This document shows, one piece after another, positions 25,068 through 33,759 of a stretch of DNA of 64,000 nucleotides. Below the pieces are notes generated by a model. The model had not been told where the DNA came from. It made no database searches and saw nothing but the letters and a program-made list of their open reading frames with translations. The DNA lies in the NCBI RefSeq assembly GCF_017161325.1, contig NZ_CP045670.1, forward strand, positions 930,001 to 994,000. Reading direction: 5' to 3'. Every line of letters starts with the position of its first letter. Within the stretch, counting starts at the first letter, position 1. The position numbers and the translations under genes were made by a program. Origin of the DNA: Treponema pedis. Lineage in GTDB: Bacteria > Spirochaetota > Spirochaetia > Treponematales > Treponemataceae.

Positions 25068-25523
25068 CTATTTATCTCTATTTGCGGCAAGCAAGGCTGC
25101 TATAATACCAATAGCAGCTCCTATTCCTGCTAATGCAACACCTGCTCCTATACTTGTATTTGATTCAGAACTATTTTCCTTTGGTCCTTCAGCAAGTTGT
25201 TGTACAGTTTTACGTATTGCATCTGCAGTTTTCTGATCTAATCGTTCTAACCTTTTATAATTATTAAGCAGGTTTTCTTCTTCAGGTATTAATGTAATAT
25301 TGTCATATTTTTTTCCTGTCAATAGATATTCTACTGAAGTATTAAAATATTTCGCTATTTGATATATTTTATCGGCACTAGGAATTGATGGAGGGTCTGC
25401 TTTCATACGTGTAAATATTTGCGGGTTGATTCCTATCTCTTTTAAATCGCTTAATGTGATGTTATTATCTTTTGCTAATATATTGATGCGATTATAAACC
25501 TCTAAAAAATTAATATCACTCAT
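25068..25523 (-). CDS. XRE-family regulator with C-terminal membrane helix
   Basis: Start at the ATG at 25523 (MSDINFLEVYNRINIL), since the longer frame lacks a site. The N-terminal 70 residues are a Cro/C1-type helix-turn-helix (ITLSDLKEIGINPQIFTRMK; YQIAKYFNTSVEYLLTGKK). After a charged linker the last 25 residues form a Gly/Ala-rich transmembrane segment (GAGVALAGIGAAIGIIAALL). Membrane-tethered XRE repressors are rare. It is divergent from a 46-aa membrane peptide gene, and TTTCC-N6-GGAAA at 25626-25641 between them is a plausible operator. Confidence 0.85.
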   Translation of the reverse strand: MSDINFLEVYNRINILAKDNNITLSDLKEIGINPQIFTRMKADPPSIPSADKIYQIAKYFNTSVEYLLTGKKYDNITLIPEEENLLNNYKRLERLDQKTADAIRKTVQQLAEGPKENSSESNTSIGAGVALAGIGAAIGIIAALLAANRDK

Positions 25524-25586
25524 AAAATTTATACTCTCTAATACCGTAAATATAAAAAATAATTTCAATAAAAACCGAATTAGGTA

Positions 25587-25641
25587 TTGACAAAATAGCT
25601 AATTTGGAATATATTCTCATTATAATTTCCGTAAATGGAAA
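25587..25641 (+). promoter_or_regulatory. Promoter and operator of the small membrane peptide
   Basis: TTGACA (25587-25592), a 17-bp spacer, TATATT (25610-25615), then the palindrome TTTCC-GTAAAT-GGAAA (25626-25641) just past the expected start of transcription. Confidence 0.65.
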
Positions 25642-25714
25642 TGTCAATAGCTATGAAAAATAATATCCGGTTTTTTATACGCTATCATTCAGCGGATATA
25701 AAGGAGATAACATC

Positions 25715-25855
25715 ATGAAGAATGAAATTATTGAGCTCACAGCTAAATCTGATGACGATATTGTTAAATACGGGGAAATTGGTATTGCTGTTAGTGCAGG
25801 TTTGTTACTAACTAGTACTTTATTAGTAATTTTTTTTGGCAAACTAAAAAAATAG
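25715..25855 (+). CDS. 46-residue single-helix membrane peptide
   Basis: ATG at 25715 with a strong AAGGAG 9 nt upstream. The product (MKNEIIELTAKSDDDIVKYG, then a helix IGIAVSAGLLLTSTLLVIFF and GKLKK) has one transmembrane helix with basic cytosolic end. It is served by a consensus promoter and lies opposite a membrane-tethered XRE regulator. That pairing suggests a toxin, signal or bacteriocin-like peptide kept in check by the regulator, but no family is recognised. Confidence 0.65.
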   Translation: MKNEIIELTAKSDDDIVKYGEIGIAVSAGLLLTSTLLVIFFGKLKK

Positions 25856-25861
25856 TAATTT

Positions 25862-26050
25862 TGGGACAAAGGCGCTTCGGTGTTTGCCTTGCCTGTGTGC
25901 GAGGGGAAGGAAGACACCCTTGCAGAACGGGTTTACATTGAAGTTGCGCCGGTAGTCCCCCCCTCATCTTTTCCGTCTGCTTAGGGGCTCTGCCCCTAAG
26001 AACCCCGCTTACGGCTGGTTTTTGCGGCGGCAAATGCGCTTCGTCGGGTG
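25862..26050. repeat. Second copy of the G+C-rich modular repeat
   Basis: Shares with 6187-6224 the block CTTAGGGGC-TCT-GCCCCTAAG plus AACCCCGCTTACGGCTGG (25980-26018), and with 6244-6279 the block AAAGGCGCTTCGGTGTTTGCC...GTGTGCGAG, but in a different order. Encodes nothing credible. It lies just before the tRNA pair. Confidence 0.65.
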
Positions 26051-26129
26051 CAGGATTGTAGACAGTGTTTTATCATTACCTTATTGACTTTTTTTCGTAT
26101 CAATGATATAATTCTCTCCTGTTATTTAT

Positions 26130-26200
26130 TCCCCGGTTGTGTAACGGTAGCACCGCAGATTCTGGTTCTGCTTGTGGGGGTTCGAATCCTCCCTGGGGAA
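26130..26200 (+). tRNA. tRNA-Gln (CTG)
   Basis: Complete cloverleaf of 71 nt: acceptor TCCCCGG/CTGGGGA, D-stem GTGT/GCAC, anticodon stem GCAGA/TCTGC with loop TTCTGGT (anticodon CTG, reads CAG), T-stem GGGGG/CCTCC with TTCGAAT loop, discriminator A. CCA is not encoded. Confidence 0.92.
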
Positions 26201-26208
26201 AGTTGTAA

Positions 26209-26281
26209 GGTCCCTTCGTCTATCGGTTTAGGACATGAGATTCTCAATCTTAAAAGACGGGTTCGATTCCCGTAGGGACCG
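26209..26281 (+). tRNA. tRNA-Glu (CTC)
   Basis: Cloverleaf of 73 nt: acceptor GGTCCCT/AGGGACC, D-stem GTCT/GGAC, anticodon stem TGAGA/TCTTA with loop TTCTCAA (anticodon CTC, reads GAG), T-stem ACGGG/CCCGT, discriminator G. It follows the tRNA-Gln by 8 nt, so both come from one transcript; an A7/T7 and T9 stretch downstream may end it. Confidence 0.92.
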
Positions 26282-26337
26282 TTAAAAAAAGTTTTTTTCC
26301 TGTAGCTTTTTTTTTATTTATAATGTAATATACGTAT

Positions 26338-28050
26338 ATGGAACGTACACTTTCGACATTTGATCAATTAGTAAAGTCCTTATCAAAAGAAGAAACAAAA
26401 AGTTTGCTTGACAGTATAAGTGCCGGTATGCAGAATTTTGTGCCGGAAACTTCTGATAGTGAGCAGGAGAATTCGGATTCTTTATTTTTACGGCAAACTC
26501 CTGCAATGAGACTTTCCGATGAACCGTTTTTTATCCGTTTATGGATTTCTTTGAGGTCATTTTTACGTTCAATTCCTATAGAAACATTACATAACGAAGA
26601 ACTGTTAAGACGTTTAGGTAAGACCTTAAGACGTACGGCCGGTAATTATATAGTTATAGGCAGAAATATTTATATAAAAGATTTTTATGACAGTCTTAAA
26701 AGTTTACGGAAAACACAATTGTTTTTTTCGTCAATGCTTTCTTCTTACGATTCTTTTAAAAGCTCATTTTATATGCTTTTAAGTTCGTTTATAGCCCCTG
26801 CAACTTACGAAAAGCTTATAAAAGAAACCGACCCTTTTTCGGTAAAAATAGGTTCTGAAGTTTCAGGCGCCGTGCGTACGAATTTTTTGCGTAAAATCGA
26901 TGCCGCTTTTTCCAATTTAACCGATGAAGAAAAATCGGAAATGTACAGAACCGCTCAAGCTCTTGAATGGATGCGCTCTTTTTGTGATTTACAATTGGAT
27001 AAAACTTTGCTTAGGTTTTCGATTATCTCGAAATCGGAAGTAATAAGCCCGACCCTTACCGTACAGCCTGAAATGGAAATCCTGTCATCGGTTTTGTCTT
27101 CTAAAAAAAATATTCCGCAAAATTTATTGCAAGTTTTGTTTTTAATGCAATCGCAGGAAAAAATGCCCGATGATGAAATAAAACTGAAAACCGAAACGGA
27201 TGATTTTATAAAACAGGCAGTAGAAGCTCTTTCAAATATAAAAACATTTATCAATGAAGTTCCCTTACTTGATATGGTTCGTTATGTAAAAAAAGATATA
27301 AATTGGCTGCCTTATAAAATAGAAGGCGGAGAGGATTGGTTTATATATTTTAAACAGTCGTGGTATGAAAGATTTAATCAAAAGTGGTCTACGTGGTCTT
27401 ACGAACAAAAAAAATATGATATTAAAATTCAAATGATAAGTTTGTTAAAAGTTGATGACCTTAATACCCTGCGCTTTTATCCGTGGAAAAATTTATGGGT
27501 AAATTGCAGTTTTAAAAAGGAATTACAGTTTTTATTTTTAAAAACTTTTTTTTCATCTTTTTATTACGAAAAACTTTCTCCTTCTCTTAAAATTATTTTA
27601 GTTGAAGGAAATTTTGCCCGTATAGAAAATTTAAACGAATATACTACTGCATATAATGTTTTGGAACACAGAAAAGGCGAATTCGATGCTTATGAAAACC
27701 GCCTTTCTCCCATAGGAGATATAGGAACCGCTTTTGCCAAAATCAGGAATGAAAAATCGGCAACACTTAAAAATAAAAATCAAATAGAATCTTTGATGCG
27801 TACTATAGAAAGCGAAGCAAGGCAATTGATGGTAACAACGCTTGAAGCTATAAAATCGATAGATAATGTTTTATCCGGTATTATAGGAGGAGGGAAGTCC
27901 AATCTTTATGCAACTCTTATAAACTGGTCTGCATTATCCGGTACAAACGGCGGTAAATTTCATGACGAAATTATTTATGCAAAAGAAAGTTTGCATAAGG
28001 TTATTGATTTATTTTCTCTCGCCGAAAAACTTGAAACCGAAGCTAAATAA
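26338..28050 (+). CDS. Conserved treponemal hypothetical protein, 570 aa
   Basis: Starts MERTLSTFDQLVKSLSKEE at 26338, right behind the tRNA pair. It is a soluble, mostly helical protein with no signal peptide, metal site or nucleotide motif. A conserved-looking block LRSFLRSIPIETLHNEELLR sits near residue 80; the C-terminus carries long helices (IGGGKSNLYATLINWSAL, with no Walker context). The gene at 35541-37421 is of a similar cytoplasmic scaffold type, though I see no direct homology. I believe this is a spirochaete-restricted DUF; no function can be given. Confidence 0.8.
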   Translation: MERTLSTFDQLVKSLSKEETKSLLDSISAGMQNFVPETSDSEQENSDSLFLRQTPAMRLSDEPFFIRLWISLRSFLRSIPIETLHNEELLRRLGKTLRRTAGNYIVIGRNIYIKDFYDSLKSLRKTQLFFSSMLSSYDSFKSSFYMLLSSFIAPATYEKLIKETDPFSVKIGSEVSGAVRTNFLRKIDAAFSNLTDEEKSEMYRTAQALEWMRSFCDLQLDKTLLRFSIISKSEVISPTLTVQPEMEILSSVLSSKKNIPQNLLQVLFLMQSQEKMPDDEIKLKTETDDFIKQAVEALSNIKTFINEVPLLDMVRYVKKDINWLPYKIEGGEDWFIYFKQSWYERFNQKWSTWSYEQKKYDIKIQMISLLKVDDLNTLRFYPWKNLWVNCSFKKELQFLFLKTFFSSFYYEKLSPSLKIILVEGNFARIENLNEYTTAYNVLEHRKGEFDAYENRLSPIGDIGTAFAKIRNEKSATLKNKNQIESLMRTIESEARQLMVTTLEAIKSIDNVLSGIIGGGKSNLYATLINWSALSGTNGGKFHDEIIYAKESLHKVIDLFSLAEKLETEAK

Positions 28051-28055
28051 AATAC

Positions 28056-28637
28056 TTATATAATCTTAATCGAATTAAATAAGGTCATAGCCGAACCTAC
28101 AAACATTCCTAAAAGAATCCTTGTAACTGTAACGGCTATTAAACATATAACTATTTGCTTTCTTACAGTCATAAATTTTCTTCCCGACAATTCATATACT
28201 TTTATAAAAACAGGAGCTAAAAATCTATCCAGCATATTTGTTAAATTCCCGCTTCGGTATTCGGGTATACAGTCTAAAATTAAACGTATGATTAAAAGTA
28301 TAATAAAAAAATTAAGCAAAAACGAAAAAAACGACCAAAGTATTCCTACTAAACTTAATAAAATTGCAGCGACCGAAATTGTTTTTGTTGCGGAAAGCTG
28401 AAAAAAAATATGGGAAATAAGAGATAAGATACCCAACCCTAAAACGGGTGAAAAGTCTACGCTGCCGATTTGTGTAAAGCGGAAACGTCTGAATTTGCTT
28501 AAATAAGGTTCGCAAAGTTCACTTAAAAAGCCTCCGCTGGAATTACCTCCCAGCCAAGAAAGAAAAATATATGCAATGCAAAGATAAGAATAAATTTTTA
28601 CGGCAATTCCGCATGTATATAAAATTGAAGAAAGCAT
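28056..28637 (-). CDS. YggT-family membrane protein
   Basis: ATG at 28637 (MLSSILYTCGIAVK) with AGGAGTT 6 nt upstream. About 193 aa with two tandem YGGT units: each has a helix pair around an arginine-rich turn, e.g. PYLSKFRRFRFTQIGSVDFSP and LDRFLAPVFIKVYELSG. YggT proteins are inner-membrane proteins linked in other bacteria to cell-shape, division or osmotic functions; the molecular role is unsettled. Convergent with the upstream gene. Confidence 0.85.
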   Translation of the reverse strand: MLSSILYTCGIAVKIYSYLCIAYIFLSWLGGNSSGGFLSELCEPYLSKFRRFRFTQIGSVDFSPVLGLGILSLISHIFFQLSATKTISVAAILLSLVGILWSFFSFLLNFFIILLIIRLILDCIPEYRSGNLTNMLDRFLAPVFIKVYELSGRKFMTVRKQIVICLIAVTVTRILLGMFVGSAMTLFNSIKII

Positions 28638-28717
28638 AAGATAACTCCTAACGATATAACAGTTAAAAAGCAAATTGGTTTCCGTTAAATTATAAAAATT
28701 TTAAATTGAAAATAAGA

Positions 28718-28746
28718 TTGACAATTTATCCGATACTTATTAAGAT
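28718..28746 (+). promoter_or_regulatory. Promoter defining the start of the 28754 gene
   Basis: TTGACA (28718-28723), 17-bp spacer, TAAGAT (28741-28746). Transcription would begin near 28753, so translation must use the ATG at 28754 (almost leaderless) and not the upstream in-frame start. Confidence 0.5.
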
Positions 28747-28753
28747 ATGGATT

Positions 28754-29446
28754 ATGAAAGACGAAAAAGGAAAATTTGTACCGGAAGTTTTTTCCGAGCT
28801 TAGACAAAAAACGGTGCCCGTTCCCGAAACTATTTACCAGGCAAGCGGAATAATGGTGTTGAACAGGCGTATTAAATCGCTGTTGTTTTCTACGGATATT
28901 GCCGTAATTAAAAATTCCAACGCCAATTCCATTATGGCCGTGTATCCTTTTACGCCTCAACTTTCCATTACGCAGGCTATTATTGAAGTAGCTCCGGTAC
29001 CTGTATTTGTGGGTGTAGGCGGAGGCATAACTACCGGTAACCGCTCAATCCATATTGCATTGCAAGCGGAGCTTTTGGGTGCATACGGGGTGGTCGTAAA
29101 TGTGCCTATGAGTGTTTCCGTTATTGAACAAATGGCAAAAGAAATAGATATTCCGATTATTTCTACGGTTGTGTCCGAGTACGATGAAGTTGTAGAAAAA
29201 ATAAAGGCGGGAGTAAAAATACTTAATGTTTCCGGAGGTATTAACACCCCTGAAATTGTAAAAAAACTTAGAAGCAGACTGGGAAAAGAGTTTCCGATTA
29301 TAGCAACAGGCGGTCCTACTGACGAGACGGTTTTAAAAACGGTAGAAGCCGGGGCAAATGCAATAACATATACGCCTCCCACAAGTGCCGACATTTTTGA
29401 AAAGATTATGATAGAATATCGCAATAATAAGAATAAACTGAGCTGA
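28754..29446 (+). CDS. TIM-barrel hydrolase/aldolase-like protein
   Basis: About 230 aa from MKDEKGKFVPEVFSEL; an upstream start would overlap the promoter. The sequence reads as a phosphate-binding (beta/alpha)8 barrel: VPVFVGVGGGITTGNRS, GVVVNVPMS, GVKILNVSGGINTPEIVKKL, PIIATGGPTDETVLKTVEAGA and NAITYTPPTSADIF. This glycine pattern resembles KDPG aldolase/ThiG-like barrels and is annotated as hydrolase in related treponemes, as far as I recall. The substrate is unknown. It stands alone between convergent genes. Confidence 0.7.
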   Translation: MKDEKGKFVPEVFSELRQKTVPVPETIYQASGIMVLNRRIKSLLFSTDIAVIKNSNANSIMAVYPFTPQLSITQAIIEVAPVPVFVGVGGGITTGNRSIHIALQAELLGAYGVVVNVPMSVSVIEQMAKEIDIPIISTVVSEYDEVVEKIKAGVKILNVSGGINTPEIVKKLRSRLGKEFPIIATGGPTDETVLKTVEAGANAITYTPPTSADIFEKIMIEYRNNKNKLS

Positions 29447-29473
29447 TAAGTATAAACTCACTGCCGTTTAATT

Positions 29474-29998
29474 TTAATCTTCCGGTTTAAAGATGACAAT
29501 TCCCGAAGTTTCATCTTTATCCGGAATATAACCGGCAGCCGTAATAATTGTAATTAAATCGCCTATTTTTTTTGCAGGATTTTTTGAATTTTCAAACGAT
29601 TTTTTCCGTTCGGCATATTCCTTGACTATGTTTAAGGCTTCATCATAGTTTTCCCGTAAGATATAAAAATCGGCATGGTTAAATCCGTATACACAGTAAC
29701 CTGTAAGTACGGAAGGAAGATGATTGTTTTCGATTTTATATGGAATACCGTTGCTTTGAAATATGGATTGTATCATCATAATATCTTGTTGATAAAATAA
29801 ATGCATAAACTTTACCGCTTTTTTCCCTTTTTGAATTTCGGAAAAAAAATATTCCTGCATTTCAATCATTCCGTTAAGAGCATCGGGAGTCTCGCTTGTG
29901 CCGTCCGAAAGTTTTATGCCTTCAGTATTTTTATGCCAAGAACGGTATAAAAATAAAGCTGAACAAATTCCGCCTATAATTATAAGTAATAGCTGCAT
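29474..29998 (-). CDS. Membrane-anchored DUF2007-like protein
   Basis: ATG at 29998. An N-terminal transmembrane anchor (MQLLLIIIGGICSALFLY) is followed by a short linker and a soluble part of about 120 aa: FMHLFYQQDIMMIQSIFQSN, GIPYKIENNHLPSV, FYILRENYDEALNIVKEY. That pattern (ligand or signal reading by a small ferredoxin-like fold, ending in EEAxxIL) fits the DUF2007 putative signal-transducing family. A role in signalling is only suggested by the family name. Confidence 0.7.
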   Translation of the reverse strand: MQLLLIIIGGICSALFLYRSWHKNTEGIKLSDGTSETPDALNGMIEMQEYFFSEIQKGKKAVKFMHLFYQQDIMMIQSIFQSNGIPYKIENNHLPSVLTGYCVYGFNHADFYILRENYDEALNIVKEYAERKKSFENSKNPAKKIGDLITIITAAGYIPDKDETSGIVIFKPED

Positions 29999-30202
29999 TA
30001 TTTTCTTCCTAATTTTGTATATAGTTTTTTGTAATAGTTATACATTTTTTAAAAATTATATCGGCAGGATATTGTGTTGTCAATATATAAAATACATTAC
30101 ATGTATATTATGAATTTATAAACCGTCCGTTTAAAGATAAACACAAATTATTTAAAATCTTACCGATTGAATAATGAGGCTGTTGCCGTTATACTTATAT
30201 TA

Positions 30203-31966
30203 ATGAAAAAACTTTTAAAAAATGCCGTGCTGTGCAAAATAAAAAATGCCGGAGATGCGGCGCGTGAAGGTAAGGCCGGTCCGCTGCTTGCAACGGTTTC
30301 AGGGGTGCTTTCTACAAAACCCGATTTAATCAGATACGCCGATGAACGGTTGGGCTTTGCAGTTGTTACAACTAAGAGTTTCCAAATTGAGCCGAATGAA
30401 GGGAATAGAGAGCCTATAATTTGCGAACCCGAGTTAGGCTGCTTCGGTAATTCCGTAGGTTTAAAAAATCCCGGAATGAAAGAGTCTTTAAAAGCCCTTA
30501 CCGCACTTAAGAGTTCATTTGACATGAAGGCAATTTTAAACGTTTCTCTTTCCGCTTCTTCCCCTGAAGATTTTATAACACTGATACAAGGGTTTGAACT
30601 TGTTGCGGATTGTATGGAGCTTAATTTTTCGTGTCCGCATGCAGCTGCGGGATACGGGGCTTCCATAGGCTGTGATAAAAATATTGCTGCCGATTATGTA
30701 AGGCAAATTAAAAAAGCCGTTCCCGAATGTTCCGTTCCGATTTTTATTAAACTTACTCCCAATGTGGAAAACATCGGAGAAATTGCAGCTGCCGTTATTG
30801 CCGAAGGTGCTGACGGAATAACCGCGATTAATACTGCCGGCCCTAAAATTTATATTGAACCCGACTCCGGGAAACCGATTTTGCAAAATAAACTCGGAGG
30901 TAAAGGCGGTATGAGCGGTTCTTGGATTTTTTTGCGGGCTGTTGAATGTATAAGTGAAATCCGCAAAGCCGTAGGGCCGGAGATTCCCATTATAGGAATG
31001 GGCGGTGTTGCAAGCGGGGCACAGGCGGCGGAACTGCTTAGGGCCGGAGCGGATATTGTAGGGATAGGTTCCGCTTGCGGAATGCTTGAACAGGACGATT
31101 TAAAACCTTTTTTTGACAATTTGGTTTCGGACGCTTTAAGTTTTATAAACGGTAAAGAAAAAGATTCAACTTCAATTTTTTTGCGGAAAAATAAGGCGCT
31201 CGCTTATAGCCCGTTTAAGATTATTCAAAAAGAAAAAGTAAGTGAAGATATAATAATTTTTGTCCTTGACGGAAGCTGTAAATTTGAAGCAGGACAGTTT
31301 GTTTTTTTATGGCTTCCCGGAATAGGTGAAAAACCTTTTTCTCTTGCAGAAACAAATCCTATGAGCTTAATTATAAAGCGGCGTGGCGTTTTTACCGAAG
31401 CTATGTTTAAACTTAAAGAAGGCGAAACCGTTTATATGCGCGGGCCCTACGGAAAGGGGGTGCAGCTTGCAAAGACAAAAAATGCCTTATTGGTTGCAGG
31501 CGGTACGGGAATTGCCGTTTTGCCGAGTCTTGCGGAAAAATTAAAGGAACAGGGTACAAATATTTTTACATATATCGGAACTTCCGAAGATACCGGAGGA
31601 GGGTCTCTTAATAGTATTGAACAAAAACTTGTCTCTTACGGAAATTATAAATGTGTAGCCGATAACGGGTGTCCTGCACGTGTTTTACAAAGTCTTGAAA
31701 AAGATTTTTCCGAAAATAAAATATCTGAAATTAAGGAGCTCACTTGTTATCTCGTAGGCCCGATGATTTTTATGCGCAAAGCCGCAGAACTTCTTTTAGC
31801 TTGCGGTGTAATAGGGGAGCGAATATTTTTATCGCTTGAAATGAACACAATGTGCGGCATAGGTATTTGCGGCGAATGCGCGTGCGGAAATATCCTTACA
31901 TGTAAAAAAGGAACCTTTGTGCGATTTGACGAAATTTACCGAACTGCGGAGTTAAAGAAACTTTAA
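30203..31966 (+). CDS. pyrDK: Dihydroorotate dehydrogenase B fused to its electron-transfer subunit (PyrD-PyrK)
   Basis: Pyrimidine synthesis: oxidises dihydroorotate to orotate and passes electrons through FAD and a 2Fe-2S cluster to NAD. The start MKKLLKNAVLCKI (30203) is preferred to an upstream in-frame ATG. Residues 1-310 are class 1B PyrD, with catalytic Cys in ELNFSCPHAAAGYG, and the FMN site GGKGGMSG, PIIGMGGVASGAQAAELL and GIGSACG. Residues about 335-587 are PyrK: FAGQF-like FEAGQFVFLWLPG, RGPYGKG, GGTGIAVLPSL, and the 2Fe-2S ligands C-GIGI-C-GE-C-ACGNILT-C. The two are separate genes in most bacteria; this single chain is unusual. Confidence 0.92.
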   Translation: MKKLLKNAVLCKIKNAGDAAREGKAGPLLATVSGVLSTKPDLIRYADERLGFAVVTTKSFQIEPNEGNREPIICEPELGCFGNSVGLKNPGMKESLKALTALKSSFDMKAILNVSLSASSPEDFITLIQGFELVADCMELNFSCPHAAAGYGASIGCDKNIAADYVRQIKKAVPECSVPIFIKLTPNVENIGEIAAAVIAEGADGITAINTAGPKIYIEPDSGKPILQNKLGGKGGMSGSWIFLRAVECISEIRKAVGPEIPIIGMGGVASGAQAAELLRAGADIVGIGSACGMLEQDDLKPFFDNLVSDALSFINGKEKDSTSIFLRKNKALAYSPFKIIQKEKVSEDIIIFVLDGSCKFEAGQFVFLWLPGIGEKPFSLAETNPMSLIIKRRGVFTEAMFKLKEGETVYMRGPYGKGVQLAKTKNALLVAGGTGIAVLPSLAEKLKEQGTNIFTYIGTSEDTGGGSLNSIEQKLVSYGNYKCVADNGCPARVLQSLEKDFSENKISEIKELTCYLVGPMIFMRKAAELLLACGVIGERIFLSLEMNTMCGIGICGECACGNILTCKKGTFVRFDEIYRTAELKKL

Positions 31967-32004
31967 AAAATTAAATGATATAAATAATTTCAAGTTTCTT
32001 TACA

Positions 32005-33584
32005 TTACATTTTTTTTAAGGTTTTTAAAATTTCTCTTGCCGCAGTTTCTTCATCATAAGGTATTGTTTTGTCCTTATAAATAATGGAGTTTTCGTGGCC
32101 CTTGCCTAAGAGCAAAACCGCATCGTTTTGCTTTGCAAGAGTGAATGCTTTTTTAATTGCCGAAGGTCTGTCGGGAATTATAAAAAGCTCTTCGCCCGCT
32201 TTTTTGTTTTTGCAACCTGCCGCTATCATTTCCAAAAGCTCTACGGAGTCCTCTCCGCGCGGGTCTTCATCTGTAAGAATAACTATGTCGCAATACTCGG
32301 CTGCAATTCTTCCCTGAGCGGGACGTTTTTGTAAATCGCGTTCTCCGCCCGAGCCGAAAACCGAAATAATTTTTCCGCCGGATTTTTTTATTCTTTCGTT
32401 TATAGGCGGAAGAACCGTCATAAACGATGAAGGTGTATGAGCATAATCGATAATTACTTCAAAATTTTGACCTTCATCAATTAAAGTCATTCTTCCCTTT
32501 ACCGGTTTAAGAAGCGGGAGTTTTTCTATAATTGTTTTTAATTCAATTCCGGCAATTTTGTTCACCGTAATAATCGCCGCCAAAACATTTTTTACATTAA
32601 ATAAACCGCAAAGTTTAAGCGAAGCCGAATGTTCCGTTTCATTTCCGTTTTTAAATTCTGTAACCGTAAAATTTATTCCGCCCGAATACTCTTTGATATT
32701 TTTTGCGAGTAAGCCGTCCATGGATTTTATTTTTTCTTTATCTTTTTGCAGCGTACTGAAAGGGAAAACCGGTTTTTCAGTCGCGTTTATAAAATAAGAT
32801 GCGGAAGAGTCTTCATAATTTACAACACCGAAAATAGGAATATCTTTTTTTTTGGAGCGGGGAATATCCAATGCGCGGAATAAATTTGCCTTATCGTAAC
32901 GGTACCGTTCAAGCGTTCCGTGAAATTCCAAATGTTCCTGTGTTACATTCATAAAAACACCTGCATCGAAAACGACGTCCGAAAGCCGTGCCGTTAAAGG
33001 CGAAAGACCGTGCGAGGAAGATTCGACTACCGCATATATGCAGCCCTCGTCCGCCATTTGAGAAAGCCGTTGATGTACAATATTCGATTCGGGAGTTGTT
33101 TGATGTTCGGGGTTGGGAATAACCGTACCGTCAACGGAATATTCCACAGTTGAAAAAAACCGGTTTTTTTTCCGCATAAATTTAAAAGCTGAAAAATAAA
33201 AGAAACCGTGCTGCTTTTCCCTTCGGTGCCGGTAACTCCGATTACACCTAAACGGTACGACGGATTGCCGTAAAATTCCGCCGAAACTTTTGACATAACA
33301 TGTCTTATGTTTTCAACTTGAATATAACAAATATCGGATTTAAATTCGTTTAATTCTCCTTCGTAAAAAATACAAGAAGCTCCGTTTTGTATTGCGCTGT
33401 TGATAAATTTTTTCCCGTCGGTATGTATACCCGGCAATGCAAAAAAAGCGGCACCGCCTTTTTCGGTTTTTGTTACTTTTCGGGAATCGTATTCGACGGA
33501 AATAATTTTAATACTTAAGTCGCCTTGCGTTTTTATCGGGCTGATATTTTTAATACATTCTGAAACGGTTTTGATATACTCCAT
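32005..33584 (-). CDS. murE: MurE-type UDP-MurNAc-tripeptide ligase, frameshifted
   Basis: Adds the third amino acid to UDP-MurNAc-L-Ala-D-Glu in peptidoglycan synthesis. The start MEYIKTVSECIKNISP is at 33584. Mur ligase motifs are GVTGTEGKSSTVSF (ATP loop), GVFMNVTQEHLEFHGT, and VIIDYAHTPSSF. The specificity loop reads LTDEDPRGED where diaminopimelate enzymes have DNPR; treponemes are known to use ornithine. The frame breaks between CGKKTGFF and STVEYSVDG: a T7 run (A7 at 33153-33159 on +) needs one more T. As murE is normally essential, an assembly error is likely. Confidence 0.9.
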
Positions 33585-33605
33585 AAGAAGAGCAGTATAA
33601 CACAT

Positions 33606-33759
33606 TTTTTTAATAATGAAAATATAAGAAGATTTTATAAAAACCTTTTAAGCGTTTGATAAAATAGGCGGGCGGCGGAGGGTTTTGCATTGACGGCAAG
33701 TGTTACGGTATTTACCGGTTGTATGGCGGCACATTCCGTTAAAAACAATGTAAGGAAGT
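33606..33759. other. Gap between murE and the TIGR03943-type gene
   Basis: No clear gene. On minus, one frame reads NFLTLFLTECAAIQP...LFYQTLKRFL and ends before murE, but lacks an ATG and a ribosome-binding site. It may be leader RNA of murE. Confidence 0.3.

Noticed and set aside
25956-25963. Short C-run as another phase-variable tract
   Set aside because: Only about seven or eight bases, inside a repeat and not near a start or promoter.
33606-33759. Short minus-strand lipoprotein-like frame (LTEC...)
   Set aside because: No ATG or ribosome-binding site, and only about 45 codons; treated as a gap.
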